DNA of 64,000 nt, taken from NCBI GenBank assembly GCA_036121365.1, contig JAZAFR010000033.1, forward strand, positions 55,778-119,777, written 5' to 3'. Shown one piece after another: positions 1 to 9,158 of the stretch (its first letter is position 1; every line of letters begins with the position of its first letter). Below the pieces are notes generated by a model, which did not search any database, had not been told where the DNA came from, and saw nothing but the letters and a program-made list of their open reading frames with translations. The translations under genes were made by a program, and so were the position numbers. Source of the DNA: UBA7916 sp036121365. GTDB taxonomy: Bacteria; Pseudomonadota; Gammaproteobacteria; Comchoanobacterales; Comchoanobacteraceae.

Positions 1-855
1 GACTGTGCTAATGAAGGGAAGCAAGCCTATATTGAGCATATAGGGAAGGCATTAAGATCAAACCATTTAGGTGGTCTCAAAGTGGTAATAGATCCTGCAT
101 ATGGTGCTTGTTCACAGATTGCCAAACCTTTATTTGAGTCATTTGGTATTGAGGTAAAAATGATTCATGATCAAGCGGATGGTTACAACATCAATCAGAA
201 TTCTGGGTCTACAAATCCACAGCGATTACAAGCGGCTGTATTGGAAAATGGAGCAGATATGGGGGTTGCTTTTGACGGAGATGGCGACAGATGTGTTTTG
301 GTAGATAATCAAGGCAGAATATTAGATGGTGATAATATGTTGTGTATCATTGCAAATTCAGCATTGTCTTCCGATCGAGTAGTGACAACAAAAATGGCCA
401 ACCCAGGGTTGTTATCATATTTTCAGCAAAAGCGAGTGGGTGTTGTTGTTACAGAAGTAGGGGACCAGCATGTCTATCAGGCCATGCAGAAACACAAAAT
501 CAATATTGGAGCAGAGCCCAATGGGCATATGATTATAACACCTTGGTGTCAAGGGGGAGATGGGCCATTATCCGCGCTGATGTGCATGAATGAGTCAGTA
601 ATGAGTGCTCGTTCATTGGCAGAGTGGCATGATTCTTTGGTCAAGTTTCCTCAGAAGTTATTGGCATTGTCATATGACTGCACGGAGGAGTGTCAACAGT
701 TGCAAGACAAAGTGCAGACAATTTTATCGCAGGCTGTTGGCGTGAAGAGTAATATCAGAAAATCGGGAACAGAGCCAGTATTACGAGTATTATTGCAGGC
801 AGAGCCAGGGGAAGAGTTATTGTTGGATAAACTAGAAAGGCAATTAATCGCGTGA
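1..855 (+). CDS. glmM: Phosphoglucosamine mutase, C-terminal part (5' end outside window)
   Basis: This enzyme interconverts glucosamine-6-P and glucosamine-1-P in the cytoplasm, supplying UDP-GlcNAc for peptidoglycan and LPS. The frame is open from base 1, and 284 codons are visible. The metal-binding loop DGDGDR lies at nt 274-291, the substrate loop reads GAEPNGH where GlmM usually has GGEQSGH, and the C-terminal phosphate-binding motif is RKSGTEPVLRV. The N-terminal domain with the phosphoserine is cut off by the window edge. A broader phosphomannomutase/phosphoglucomutase family role is possible, but the C-terminal motifs fit GlmM best. Confidence 0.85.
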   Translation, partial: DCANEGKQAYIEHIGKALRSNHLGGLKVVIDPAYGACSQIAKPLFESFGIEVKMIHDQADGYNINQNSGSTNPQRLQAAVLENGADMGVAFDGDGDRCVLVDNQGRILDGDNMLCIIANSALSSDRVVTTKMANPGLLSYFQQKRVGVVVTEVGDQHVYQAMQKHKINIGAEPNGHMIITPWCQGGDGPLSALMCMNESVMSARSLAEWHDSLVKFPQKLLALSYDCTEECQQLQDKVQTILSQAVGVKSNIRKSGTEPVLRVLLQAEPGEELLLDKLERQLIA

Positions 856-1161
856 ATTCAGGTGTTCGGCAGTGTATACAATTAATTTCTACTGCATGAA
901 ACATTAAAAAATAGAATAAAATCTGTTAGAAGAAAAAAGGGAAAGAGTGGTGTGACTCTATGATGAGAGTGATGTGAGTTTTTTGGGTTATGCTGAGAGA
1001 TTGTCTAATGGTTATAAAGAAGCTGACTTTAAGAAAACGATGGGAGGAGCCATGCATCCATCATTAATGTAAGGAAAAAGAGCAGATTTTTATATTTTCA
1101 TTGCTAAATAAAGTGTCATCTGTTTACAATAGCAGGGTGTATTGACGGGTGAAGGGTGATA
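856..1161. other. Intergenic region, no convincing gene
   Basis: About 300 bases separate glmM and pepP. A 38-codon stop-free stretch (about 955-1071, plus strand, ending with TAA) follows a stop codon, has no start codon and matches no family I recognise. In many gammaproteobacteria ygfB lies upstream of pepP, but I see no ygfB here. No clear promoter was found, although pepP probably needs one in this gap. Confidence 0.4.
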
Positions 1162-2415
1162 ATGGGTAGACAATATGAGAAAAGAAGACAAAGGTTAATT
1201 GACGCTTTACCAGAGCAGTCATTGGTGATCATGGTCGGAGAGATTCAAAAAAAGCGTTCTGCAGATCAGTATTTTCCATTTTGGCAAGCAGGAGATTTTT
1301 ATTATTTGACTGGATGGGAGGAGCCCAATGCGGTCATGGTACTAGCAAAAGATAAAAAGAAGCAGCAAAGTCTACTATTTCACAAAGGACATGACGCGTT
1401 AGACAGTAAGTGGCATGGTGAAAATATCTCGCACCAAAAAGCGGAAGATGAATATCATTTTGAGCAAGCCTTATCAACAGAGGTATTTTTGCAGTGGTTA
1501 GAAAATAATCAAGAGCGTTATCAAAGGGTCTTTATGATGGAAGAAGATTCTAATAGAAAGTGGCAAGTTGCGTTAGGTGAAAATAAAATTGATCAAAAGT
1601 GGTTGCCACAGCAGTTAATGCGTATGCGCATTAAAAAAGATGAGCAAGAGCTGTCCCATATAAAGAAAGCATGTCAAATCACAGCCAATGCACACAATGA
1701 AATAATAAAAATGAATGCCAGAAAGCAGTTTGAGTACGAGTACGAAATTGCTGCCAGTTTTCATTATCAGTGCATGATACAAGGGGCAACTGGTCTTGCA
1801 TATGAGTCTATTGTTGCTGGGGGGCAGAATGCGTGCATTTTACATTATACAAAAAACAGAGCAAAGATAGAAAAGGATGTATGTGTATTGATTGATGCAG
1901 GCTGTTCTGTGTCACATTACTGCGCAGATGTATCAAGAACTTGGCCAGTTTTTGGTAAGTTCACCAGTGAGCAAAAGGCTGTGTATGAGCTGGTATTGGC
2001 AGTACAAAGGGACATCATCAAAAATAGTCTTCCAGGTACGAGCATGAAAGCGCTACAACAGCAGAGCCGCGATCAATTATTGGATGGTTTGATGCAGATG
2101 GGCATTGTGGATACGAAGGCAGACAAAGAGGCATTATTCAGTGAGTGTTATGGACATGGAATTGGGCACTCCTTGGGTTTAGATGTGCATGATCCCAGTC
2201 CAGCAAAGAGTGATTTTATCTTAGAAAAAGATATGGTGATTACAATTGAACCAGGTGTATATTTAAGAGACAGCACATTATTGAAAGACAAACGATTCCA
2301 AGGCATTGGCGTTAGGATAGAGGATAATATCTGGTTAAGAGAAGGGGGAAATAAAAATTTAACGGCTGCTGCAGAAGTAGATCCACAGACAGTTGAAAGT
2401 ATGGCTAGCGGGTAA
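1162..2415 (+). CDS. pepP: Xaa-Pro aminopeptidase (aminopeptidase P)
   Basis: A cytoplasmic metallopeptidase that removes an N-terminal residue preceding proline. It has the N-terminal AMP_N domain (about residues 1-135) and a C-terminal M24 'pita-bread' domain. Metal ligands are visible as D245 (IDAGC), D256 (ADVSRTWP), H336 (HGIGHSLGLDVHD), E363 (TIEPGVYL) and E387 (RIEDN). I chose the ATG at 1162 over the GTG at 1156 because the GAAGG upstream is correctly spaced only for the ATG. Its stop overlaps the ubiH start by one base, so the genes are co-transcribed, as in the pepP-ubiH-ubiI operon of gammaproteobacteria. Confidence 0.92.
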   Translation: MGRQYEKRRQRLIDALPEQSLVIMVGEIQKKRSADQYFPFWQAGDFYYLTGWEEPNAVMVLAKDKKKQQSLLFHKGHDALDSKWHGENISHQKAEDEYHFEQALSTEVFLQWLENNQERYQRVFMMEEDSNRKWQVALGENKIDQKWLPQQLMRMRIKKDEQELSHIKKACQITANAHNEIIKMNARKQFEYEYEIAASFHYQCMIQGATGLAYESIVAGGQNACILHYTKNRAKIEKDVCVLIDAGCSVSHYCADVSRTWPVFGKFTSEQKAVYELVLAVQRDIIKNSLPGTSMKALQQQSRDQLLDGLMQMGIVDTKADKEALFSECYGHGIGHSLGLDVHDPSPAKSDFILEKDMVITIEPGVYLRDSTLLKDKRFQGIGVRIEDNIWLREGGNKNLTAAAEVDPQTVESMASG

Positions 2416-3557
2416 TGGATATGGAAAAGGGGTATGACATAGCCATTGTTGGAGGTGGCATAGTAGGCAGTATCATTGCGCGCTGTTTTGCTTTGTGTGG
2501 TCAAAAGGTTGTGATAATAGAAGCGGAGAAGTCAAAGGCATTTGGAGGCATGGACATTCCCATTTCAATACGCAGTGCCAATAAAGATTTTTTAACAGAC
2601 ATTGGGTTATGGCATGGGGCTGAATCTGTGATACAGCGACTGCATTTATCAGCAGCTGGACATTTTGGTGTTGTTAAAATACAAGAAGAAAGACCGTTGG
2701 CTCATGTGGTGAGTGCAAAAAAATGGTTAGATTATGTGAAAGAGTCAATCTTGAGAGAAGATAAGTCAACAAGGGTGGTTGATGGAAGGGTGAGGGGTTG
2801 TCATCAAGACAAAGAGTCAACATCACTTGAGATAGAAGGCCAAAAGCCGATACAGGCGAGACGTGTTGTGATTGCAGACGGGGCAAAATCGCCATTGTCT
2901 GAGTATTTAGGAGCAGAAGTCAAACGCTGTGTCAAAGCGTTTCGAAGTGTCATTTTTTATGTGAAAGCAGATCATTTTACTGAGCAATGTGCTTGGATTA
3001 GGCAGAAGGGTGCGGTGATTTATGGCGTGATTCCGCATAAAGGCAATCAAGGATGGGTGATTGCCACCATGCCGCTGAGAGCAAAAAGGCAGATTAAGGA
3101 GGGAGATGATGCTTTGGCAGAGGATTTACAGAGGGCTTTAGAAACGCATTTGGGGTCTATATCGCATCTAGAAATGCTCACAAAGAGAGACGGTGTGTTG
3201 CAATCAAGGGATATTTCAGTGCAGTCAGGGGTGATCAGTATGGGCAATGCCAGTTTACAGATGCCTCCAATTGGAGCTCAAGGTTTGAATGTGGCGATAG
3301 AAAATTGCAAGGTGCTTTATCAATTACAAAAGAGGCAACAATGGCATGAGACATGTCCTGATATATGGCAGATGCAGTTTGCTGGCTTATGTCAGCCTCG
3401 TCAAGATAGATGGTATACATTGATGGAGAGGGTGATGTTACAGTTAGCAGAAGGGGGCGCATTGGCATTATTGAAAGAAAAAATGGCTTGGGGCTTATTG
3501 GGCATAGACAGTCAGTTTCAAACTGGTTTAGCAGCGATGGGTAAGGGGTGTCGGTGA
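2415..3557 (+). CDS. ubiH: FAD-dependent hydroxylase of ubiquinone biosynthesis, UbiH type
   Basis: UbiH hydroxylates the quinone ring (C4 position, 2-octaprenyl-6-methoxyphenol) in ubiquinone synthesis at the cytoplasmic membrane face. The N-terminal Rossmann motif GGGIVG is at residues 13-18. A UbiH-typical segment reads RLHLSAAGHFGVV, and the second FAD motif is GNASLQMPPIGAQGLN. GNA is the usual UbiH form, against GDA in UbiI/UbiF. At 380 residues the length is normal. It overlaps pepP and is followed one base later by ubiI. Assignment as UbiH rather than UbiF rests on motif similarity and operon position. Confidence 0.85.
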   Translation: MDMEKGYDIAIVGGGIVGSIIARCFALCGQKVVIIEAEKSKAFGGMDIPISIRSANKDFLTDIGLWHGAESVIQRLHLSAAGHFGVVKIQEERPLAHVVSAKKWLDYVKESILREDKSTRVVDGRVRGCHQDKESTSLEIEGQKPIQARRVVIADGAKSPLSEYLGAEVKRCVKAFRSVIFYVKADHFTEQCAWIRQKGAVIYGVIPHKGNQGWVIATMPLRAKRQIKEGDDALAEDLQRALETHLGSISHLEMLTKRDGVLQSRDISVQSGVISMGNASLQMPPIGAQGLNVAIENCKVLYQLQKRQQWHETCPDIWQMQFAGLCQPRQDRWYTLMERVMLQLAEGGALALLKEKMAWGLLGIDSQFQTGLAAMGKGCR

Positions 3558-3558
3558 G

Positions 3559-4767
3559 ATGAGTCTATATGATGAGGGCATAAAAAAAAGTGACCATGAT
3601 GTTGTGATTGTGGGGGCTGGTATCACAGGGCTTGCCATGAGTTTAATGGCGGCAAGAGCGGGGCTGAAGGTGTGTTTGATAGACCGTCGTTTCCCAGAGT
3701 GCAAAGGGGCAGAGTTTGGCGTTTTGAGTGCAAGCCAGAAGGCTTGGGTGAGTGCAATTGCTAGGCCAGCGCAGAAAGTATTGAGAGACTTGGGGGTGTG
3801 GGACAAGCTTGAGAAAGGCGCCTGTGCTTACAAGGAAATGCAAGTTGAAATGCATGAAGGCAGTATTTTGAATTTCTCTTGCATGGATGTTGGGGAAGAA
3901 AATTTAGGCCATATTGTCAATAATTTTCACATCAAAGAGGCATTATGGAATGGTTGTTTACATGAAAAGAACATACAGATGGTCTGTGATGAGCCAGAAG
4001 ATTGGTGTATTGAGTCGGGGCAATTGCTGACCAAAAAAGGTCAAGCTATACGAGCAGAGCTTTTGATTGGGGCAGATGGTGCCAATTCATGGGCAAGAAA
4101 AATGGCAGGAATTGAGATAGATGAAGATAGCAAAATCAATGATCAAGCATGGGTAGGTGTGCTGCGGCATGAAAAGGCGCATAGGGACATTGCAAGACAG
4201 AAGTTTTTTACAGGCGGTGTGGTTGGTTTATTGCCGATGGCCAATCCAAGAGAGAGTGTCATGGTGTGGTCGCAAGGTAGAGGTGATCACAATGGCAGAG
4301 AAATTCACGATATGAGCAAGTCAGTGGAGGAAAAACTAAGGCAGTTTTTTACAGATATGGGTAGTTTTGAGATTGAAAGTGATTTGATTGTGCATGGGAT
4401 ACAAAGTCAGGGGGCAAAATGCCATCACAAAGGAAATGTGGTTTTAATCGGTGATGCTGCGACCAGTGTCCACCCTTTGGCTGGCCAGGGGCTAAATTTA
4501 GGGTTGCGATCGGTTGGGATCTTGGCAGAGACATTCAAGCAAGCTCAGCGTGCGCACACGAGTTTAGCGGATGAATATTATCTACGCAGGTATTCGTCCA
4601 AGTGTGAGGGTTTTAATGCGTTGTCACGAAAGTTCTTTGTTCAGTGTCGGTTATTGAGTTCTGCAAAAATTGGGTATTATTTTATGGGGTGGGGGGTATC
4701 GGCAGTCAATCATGTTGGGTGGTTGAGGCGGATGTTTATTTCACATGCTTTATATGCCGACATGTGA
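3559..4767 (+). CDS. ubiI: FAD-dependent hydroxylase of ubiquinone biosynthesis, UbiI/VisC type
   Basis: A second flavin monooxygenase of ubiquinone ring hydroxylation (C5 position for UbiI). The N-terminal FAD motif GAGITG is at about residues 19-24. The mid region LGHIVNNFHIKEALW closely matches VisC/UbiI, and the FAD/ribityl motif GDAATSVHPLAGQGLNLGL is at about residues 297-315. It is the third gene of the pepP-ubiH-ubiI operon. Its last 21 codons (4702-4764) recur in degenerate form at 6810-6872, downstream of the next gene. UbiF or UbiM specificity cannot be ruled out from sequence alone. Confidence 0.85.
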   Translation: MSLYDEGIKKSDHDVVIVGAGITGLAMSLMAARAGLKVCLIDRRFPECKGAEFGVLSASQKAWVSAIARPAQKVLRDLGVWDKLEKGACAYKEMQVEMHEGSILNFSCMDVGEENLGHIVNNFHIKEALWNGCLHEKNIQMVCDEPEDWCIESGQLLTKKGQAIRAELLIGADGANSWARKMAGIEIDEDSKINDQAWVGVLRHEKAHRDIARQKFFTGGVVGLLPMANPRESVMVWSQGRGDHNGREIHDMSKSVEEKLRQFFTDMGSFEIESDLIVHGIQSQGAKCHHKGNVVLIGDAATSVHPLAGQGLNLGLRSVGILAETFKQAQRAHTSLADEYYLRRYSSKCEGFNALSRKFFVQCRLLSSAKIGYYFMGWGVSAVNHVGWLRRMFISHALYADM

Positions 4768-4818
4768 ATTAAGAAATTGTTTTATAAGGTTTTTTTTTGT
4801 TATTGGTGGGCTGGACAA

Positions 4819-4847
4819 TTGACAGATTGAATTGAGTATTTTATGAT
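4819..4847 (+). promoter_or_regulatory. Sigma-70 promoter of the first IQ-motif gene
   Basis: A perfect -35 box TTGACA (4819-4824), a 17-base spacer and a -10 box TATGAT (4842-4847) end 27 bases before the start codon of the first IQ-motif gene. The same arrangement precedes its paralogue at 6922-6950. Confidence 0.75.
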
Positions 4848-4874
4848 AACTCGGAAATAACATAAGGTACAACA

Positions 4875-6707
4875 ATGAGGCTGAAAAAAGAAGCAGCAAA
4901 AGAAGCAGCAAAAGAAGAAAGATTGACGAAATTCTTGAATTCTTATAAAGTTAACGTAGAGGATCTAACAGATGAAGAATACAAAAAAATTGACACAGAG
5001 CAAAGAAATTCACTGAAACGTTTCCACGCAAGTGTGAAAAATAGTCGATACAGCCCCTCATTTGATGAAGTTAAAATCAGAGATATCGTGAAAGCATATA
5101 TCGAGACAAGATTTCTAAAAGGTTTAAAGCAGCAAGTTGATGCAATGGTAACTATGACACAAGATCAAAAAAGGCAAATAAGCGACGACCATCCACAATC
5201 TTATCTAAAAACTGATCTACGATGTTTTGATCCAGATCAATTTCTTTTCTATTGGTCTCCTCGTGTAACACAAGGTGATAAAATCATAAGTACTCTAAAG
5301 ATTACAAATAGAGTAGATCTATCAGATAAAAGAGCAGGAAAAGACTGGCTAGATAAGCTAGTAGAGATTATATTTATGCAGCATAATTGTGATGTTCCTA
5401 CCCCTTATGGAAATCATGATCCCATACTTTATTCGCGTAGAAGTTTTAATTTTTACTTTGAAAAATTAAAGCCTGAAGACTTAAAGCTGCACAATGGAAA
5501 AAGTGAATATTACTACTTTTTGCAAATGAATGATAAAACATTCAATGCACAACAGATTGATGAAATAAAGGCAGAGATTAGAGAAAAAATACAGCAGCAG
5601 ATGGAAGGAATACAAAAGCTTGCAGCAACGAAAATACAAAAAATAGCAAGAGGACGTAAAGTCAGAAAAAACCTGCCAGAGAGAGAAAAGTTTACGCAAA
5701 GCAATACGCCTATTTTATCATTACAATCGATCTGTAAAGAACGAATCAATAGACTCTTAAGTTTTAAGTATGAGGCTCCTGTAGAGGAGGAGGATGCGTT
5801 GTTGAAAGACCCCAACAAATTTCAGGAGTTGTATGAAAGTAGAATCCAAGTGCTAGAATCAGTTCCGTCGGTATTGAAGAAATCGGTATTGAAAAAAACA
5901 GATGAAAAAATATTGGCAAGCATCAAGCAAAATGAAATAAAAAAATGGTTTGAGTACGCTATGGCAGTAGGCAAAGAGACAGTTGTCGATCTTTTGGAAA
6001 ATAAGTATGGTGATAAACTTCTGAATGGAGAAAGCATTAAGTTTGCAATGTTATCAGGGGGAATAGATCTCTTCGAAAAACTTTTAACGAAAGTAAGAGA
6101 GTCCCAGGACCTATCAGAACAGGAATGGGTAGATGTGCTTGACTATGCAGCAGCATCTGGAAGTATTAAGAATTTTGATAAGATATACAGAGAAGCCAAT
6201 GTAACACCAACAAAGCGGGCGTTAGAGATTGCCTGTATAAACTCTCAATACAGAATGGTTCAGCATTTGGTGAGTAAATATGGATTGAATCCAAATAACA
6301 ATGATTTATTCATATTAGCAAAAAGACAATCTGATGATAGAATGGTCAATCTTTTGGTACGCTTGGCGATTGAAAGAGACTATGCAGCCAGAGTCATACA
6401 GAATTTCTGGAGGAATAATAAAGGGATCGAGTCCTGTGTCACCAGGCTCAAATTAGATTTGCCAGATAACCAAGAGTATTTGACATCAAAAGAGAAAAAA
6501 CGAAAAGCAGCGAAAGAAATACAAAAAATCATGAGAGGAAAGTTGGCTAGAGTTAGAATGGAGACAGAAAAAAAGAAGGAATCAGACGGTTCGGAGAAGA
6601 GTCAGGCAGAGACTGTTTCAGAAAGCAGTATAACTTCTCTCAATTTGTTCAGTGGAAGTCAGAGGGATTCTACAAAATCTGCTGCAACAGATAGGATCAG
6701 AATGTAA
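4875..6707 (+). CDS. IQ-motif and ankyrin-like repeat protein, paralogue 1 (candidate effector)
   Basis: A 610-residue soluble protein of unknown function with no signal peptide or membrane segment. The N terminus is charged (KEAAKEAAKEE). Two exact IQ calmodulin-binding motifs (IQxxxRGxxxR) are at residues 254-264 and 549-559, and a partial one (IQNFWR) is at 508-513. Residues about 355-500 consist of helical pairs resembling degenerate ankyrin repeats (EYAMAVGKETVVDLL, YAAASGSIKNFDKI, ACINSQYRMVQHLV). The C terminus is rich in Lys, Glu and Ser. It has its own promoter and an AAGG Shine-Dalgarno before ATG 4875. IQ motifs are essentially eukaryotic, so export into a host is plausible but unproven. 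A tandem paralogue follows. Confidence 0.7.
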   Translation: MRLKKEAAKEAAKEERLTKFLNSYKVNVEDLTDEEYKKIDTEQRNSLKRFHASVKNSRYSPSFDEVKIRDIVKAYIETRFLKGLKQQVDAMVTMTQDQKRQISDDHPQSYLKTDLRCFDPDQFLFYWSPRVTQGDKIISTLKITNRVDLSDKRAGKDWLDKLVEIIFMQHNCDVPTPYGNHDPILYSRRSFNFYFEKLKPEDLKLHNGKSEYYYFLQMNDKTFNAQQIDEIKAEIREKIQQQMEGIQKLAATKIQKIARGRKVRKNLPEREKFTQSNTPILSLQSICKERINRLLSFKYEAPVEEEDALLKDPNKFQELYESRIQVLESVPSVLKKSVLKKTDEKILASIKQNEIKKWFEYAMAVGKETVVDLLENKYGDKLLNGESIKFAMLSGGIDLFEKLLTKVRESQDLSEQEWVDVLDYAAASGSIKNFDKIYREANVTPTKRALEIACINSQYRMVQHLVSKYGLNPNNNDLFILAKRQSDDRMVNLLVRLAIERDYAARVIQNFWRNNKGIESCVTRLKLDLPDNQEYLTSKEKKRKAAKEIQKIMRGKLARVRMETEKKKESDGSEKSQAETVSESSITSLNLFSGSQRDSTKSAATDRIRM

Positions 6708-6809
6708 GTGGGTGCAAAAAGGTGAATGATCAGATTTTAACCTGGAGTATGTCGGGAGATTAAAATATCCACAGAAGATACTGAGAGTAGGCGTGTCGCA
6801 GCCATATAA

Positions 6810-6872
6810 GATGTCAATCTTATTGAGTAGCTTAGGCAGATGTCCATGACATATCCATTATATACCAACATG
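6810..6872 (+). pseudogene. Remnant of the ubiI 3' end carried in a tandem duplication
   Basis: Aligning codon by codon with ubiI 4702-4764, this stretch keeps the same spacing of V-N, L-R-x-M, L-Y and the final Met. It has an in-frame TAG at 6828-6830 and has lost the ubiI stop codon. The homology continues on both sides into the flanks of the two IQ-motif genes. It therefore marks the unit boundary of a roughly 2.1-kb tandem duplication that included the end of ubiI. Confidence 0.7.
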
Positions 6873-6921
6873 CAGGTTAAAATATTATTTCATGTGGTTT
6901 CTTGATGTGTTTATGGGGGGC

Positions 6922-6950
6922 TTGACAGATAGAGTCGTGTGATTTATGAT
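6922..6950 (+). promoter_or_regulatory. Sigma-70 promoter of the second IQ-motif gene
   Basis: TTGACA (6922-6927), a 17-base spacer and TATGAT (6945-6950) lie 26 bases before the GTG start. Both hexamers and the spacing are identical to the promoter of the upstream paralogue, although the surrounding non-coding sequence has diverged. Confidence 0.75.
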
Positions 6951-6976
6951 TCACAAATAAAAATGAGGTATTAAAA

Positions 6977-8785
6977 GTGAGATCAGTAGAAGAGGCAGCA
7001 AATCATGAAGAGTTGAAAAGATTGAGGGAGCCCTCAAATCATGATGAAATTAACCTAAAGCGTCTAACTGATGAAGAATATGAAAAAATTGACTCAAAGC
7101 AAAGAGAGTCGTTGAAACTTTTCCGCTTTACAGTGAGAAATGGAATATATAGTCCTTCATTTGATGAAATTGAAGTGAGAGATGTTGTTAAGGCTTATAT
7201 TGAGACAAGATTTTTAGTAGGTTTAAAAAAGCAAGTTGATAAGATAGTCACCATGACAAAAGATAAAAGAAGAAAAAGAAGAGGCCACGAACAACAGTCT
7301 TATTTAAAAAGCGATTTACGATGTTTTGATCCAGATCAATTTCTTTTTTATTGGTCCCCTTGTGTAACAGAAGATGGTAAAATCATAAGCACTCTAAAAG
7401 TTACATGTAGAGTAGATCTCGTAGATAAAAGAGTGGGAATAGATTGGCTTGATACGCTGGTAGACAAGATATTTATGCAATATGATTGCGATATTCGCTC
7501 ACCTTATCTGAATCATCCTCCAATAGATTATTGGGATAGAAGTTTTAATTTTTGCTTTCAAAAACTAAGGCCTAGAGACTTAGAGTATTACGAAGGAAAA
7601 AGTGAAAATTACTACCTTGAACAAATGAGAAAGAACACACTCAGCACACAAGGGATTGATGAAATAAAGGCAGAGATTAGAGAGGAAATACAGCAACAGG
7701 TCGCAGCAACGATGATACAAAAATTAGAAAGAGGGCGCAAAGTCAGAAAAAATCTACCAGGGAGAGAAAGAGCTCCGCAAAGTAATACGTCCATCTTATC
7801 ACTACAGTCAATCTGTCAAGAACTGATCCATAGACATATGGGGTTTAAGTATGAGGATCCGGCATGTGAAGACGATGCATTATTGCATAACCCCTCAGAA
7901 TTTGTTGAGAGATTACAAAATAAAATCCAAGAGCTAGATGAACTAAGCAAGTATGCTCTACCATTGAAAAAAACAGATACAAAAATATGTACAAGTATCA
8001 AACAGCATAAAATTCAAAATTGGTTTGAGTATGCCATGGCAATGGGGGAAGAACCAGTTATCGACCTCTTGGTAACGAATTATGGTAATGATCTTCTGAA
8101 TGGAGAAAGTATTAAGTTTGCAATTTTGTCAGGAAAAATAGAGCTCTTCGAAAAACTTTTAACGAAAGTAAGAGAGTCCCAGGAACTATCTGAACAGGAA
8201 TGGATGGGTATACTAGACTTCGCGGCAGCGTGTGGAGATATTGGGAATTTTGAGAGGATATGCAAAGAAAACAAATTAATACCGACAGATCGAGCATTAG
8301 AGATGGCCTGCGTAAACTCAAGACATAAAATGGTTCAGCATTTGGTTAGAGAGTACGGATTGAATCCAAATAACAAGGATTTATTCATATTAGCAGATAG
8401 ACGATCCGATGATAGAATGGTTGATCTTTTAGTTCGCTTATCGATTGAAAGTGATAAAGCGTCGCATGCAGCGAGAATAATACAGAATTTTTGGAGAAGC
8501 AAAGGATCAGTATCTTGTGTCAAAAATCTAAGATTGAATTTGCCAAATTGTCGTGATCACACGACATCGAGAGAGAAAGAGCTCTGGGCCGTTGAGATAC
8601 AAAGTCTCATAAGAGGAAAGTTGGTTAGAGCTAGAATGGAAGCAGAAAAAAATAAGAAATCAGAAGATTGTGAGAAGGGTCAGACAGAGACTACTTCAGA
8701 AAGGAGTATGATTTCTCTCAACTTATTCAGTGAAGTTCAGCGAGATCCCAGGCAAGCTGCTGCTGAAGATGGGCCTAGAATGTGA
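6977..8785 (+). CDS. IQ-motif and ankyrin-like repeat protein, paralogue 2 (candidate effector)
   Basis: A 602-residue paralogue of the preceding protein, similar along its whole length. The central segment around LRCFDPDQFLFYWSP and the block NGESIKFA / FEKLLTKVRESQ are nearly unchanged. Exact IQ motifs are at residues 247-257 and 541-551, with a partial one (IQNFWR) at 502-507. Ankyrin-like helical pairs span about 348-490. The start is GTG 6977 with GAGG about 8 bases upstream. The N-terminal 25 residues differ most between the copies. Both reading frames are intact despite clear divergence, which suggests both are under selection. The function is unknown, and a role as a host-targeted effector is inference from the IQ motifs. 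Confidence 0.7.
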   Translation: MRSVEEAANHEELKRLREPSNHDEINLKRLTDEEYEKIDSKQRESLKLFRFTVRNGIYSPSFDEIEVRDVVKAYIETRFLVGLKKQVDKIVTMTKDKRRKRRGHEQQSYLKSDLRCFDPDQFLFYWSPCVTEDGKIISTLKVTCRVDLVDKRVGIDWLDTLVDKIFMQYDCDIRSPYLNHPPIDYWDRSFNFCFQKLRPRDLEYYEGKSENYYLEQMRKNTLSTQGIDEIKAEIREEIQQQVAATMIQKLERGRKVRKNLPGRERAPQSNTSILSLQSICQELIHRHMGFKYEDPACEDDALLHNPSEFVERLQNKIQELDELSKYALPLKKTDTKICTSIKQHKIQNWFEYAMAMGEEPVIDLLVTNYGNDLLNGESIKFAILSGKIELFEKLLTKVRESQELSEQEWMGILDFAAACGDIGNFERICKENKLIPTDRALEMACVNSRHKMVQHLVREYGLNPNNKDLFILADRRSDDRMVDLLVRLSIESDKASHAARIIQNFWRSKGSVSCVKNLRLNLPNCRDHTTSREKELWAVEIQSLIRGKLVRARMEAEKNKKSEDCEKGQTETTSERSMISLNLFSEVQRDPRQAAAEDGPRM

Positions 8786-9136
8786 ATAGGTGAAAAAAGT
8801 GAATGATCAGATTTCAATTTGGGCTACATCTGGAGCTGAAAATGTCCATAGAATTTAATGAGAGTATGAATGTGGCAATCATATGTAACTGATCAGAACT
8901 ACGTGTTGGCAGCTAATCTCTATCTATGGATTGGCTGAGCGATAGCATGCACTCAGATCACGTACAAGCCGAGTCATAAATGCGGAGCAAAGGATAATTG
9001 TATGGCTGAGGTATTGTGATGTAAATGGTTAAAGGACGAGTTGATCAGACATCAGAATAAAGGATGTCATCACACTATATGTTTTCTAAATGAGATGTAT
9101 GATACATACGAGCAAGCCATGTCCACAAGTTTGTCC
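8786..9136. other. Intergenic region after the duplicated genes
   Basis: The first about 100 bases match the region after the upstream paralogue (shared GAATGATCAGATTT), so they belong to the duplication unit. The remainder holds no open frame of note, no terminator with a T-run and no repeat I can name. Confidence 0.5.
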
Positions 9137-9158
9137 CTATGTGCCTGACCAGTGAGAG

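Noticed and set aside
2148..2504. Minus-strand 118-residue frame within pepP/ubiH
   Set aside because: It lies opposite well-supported genes and has no ribosome-binding site or family resemblance.
8925..8990. Third copy of the ubiI tail after the second IQ gene
   Set aside because: Only scattered matches (GGCTGAGCG..., ...GCCGAGTC) without consistent codon spacing; too weak to claim.
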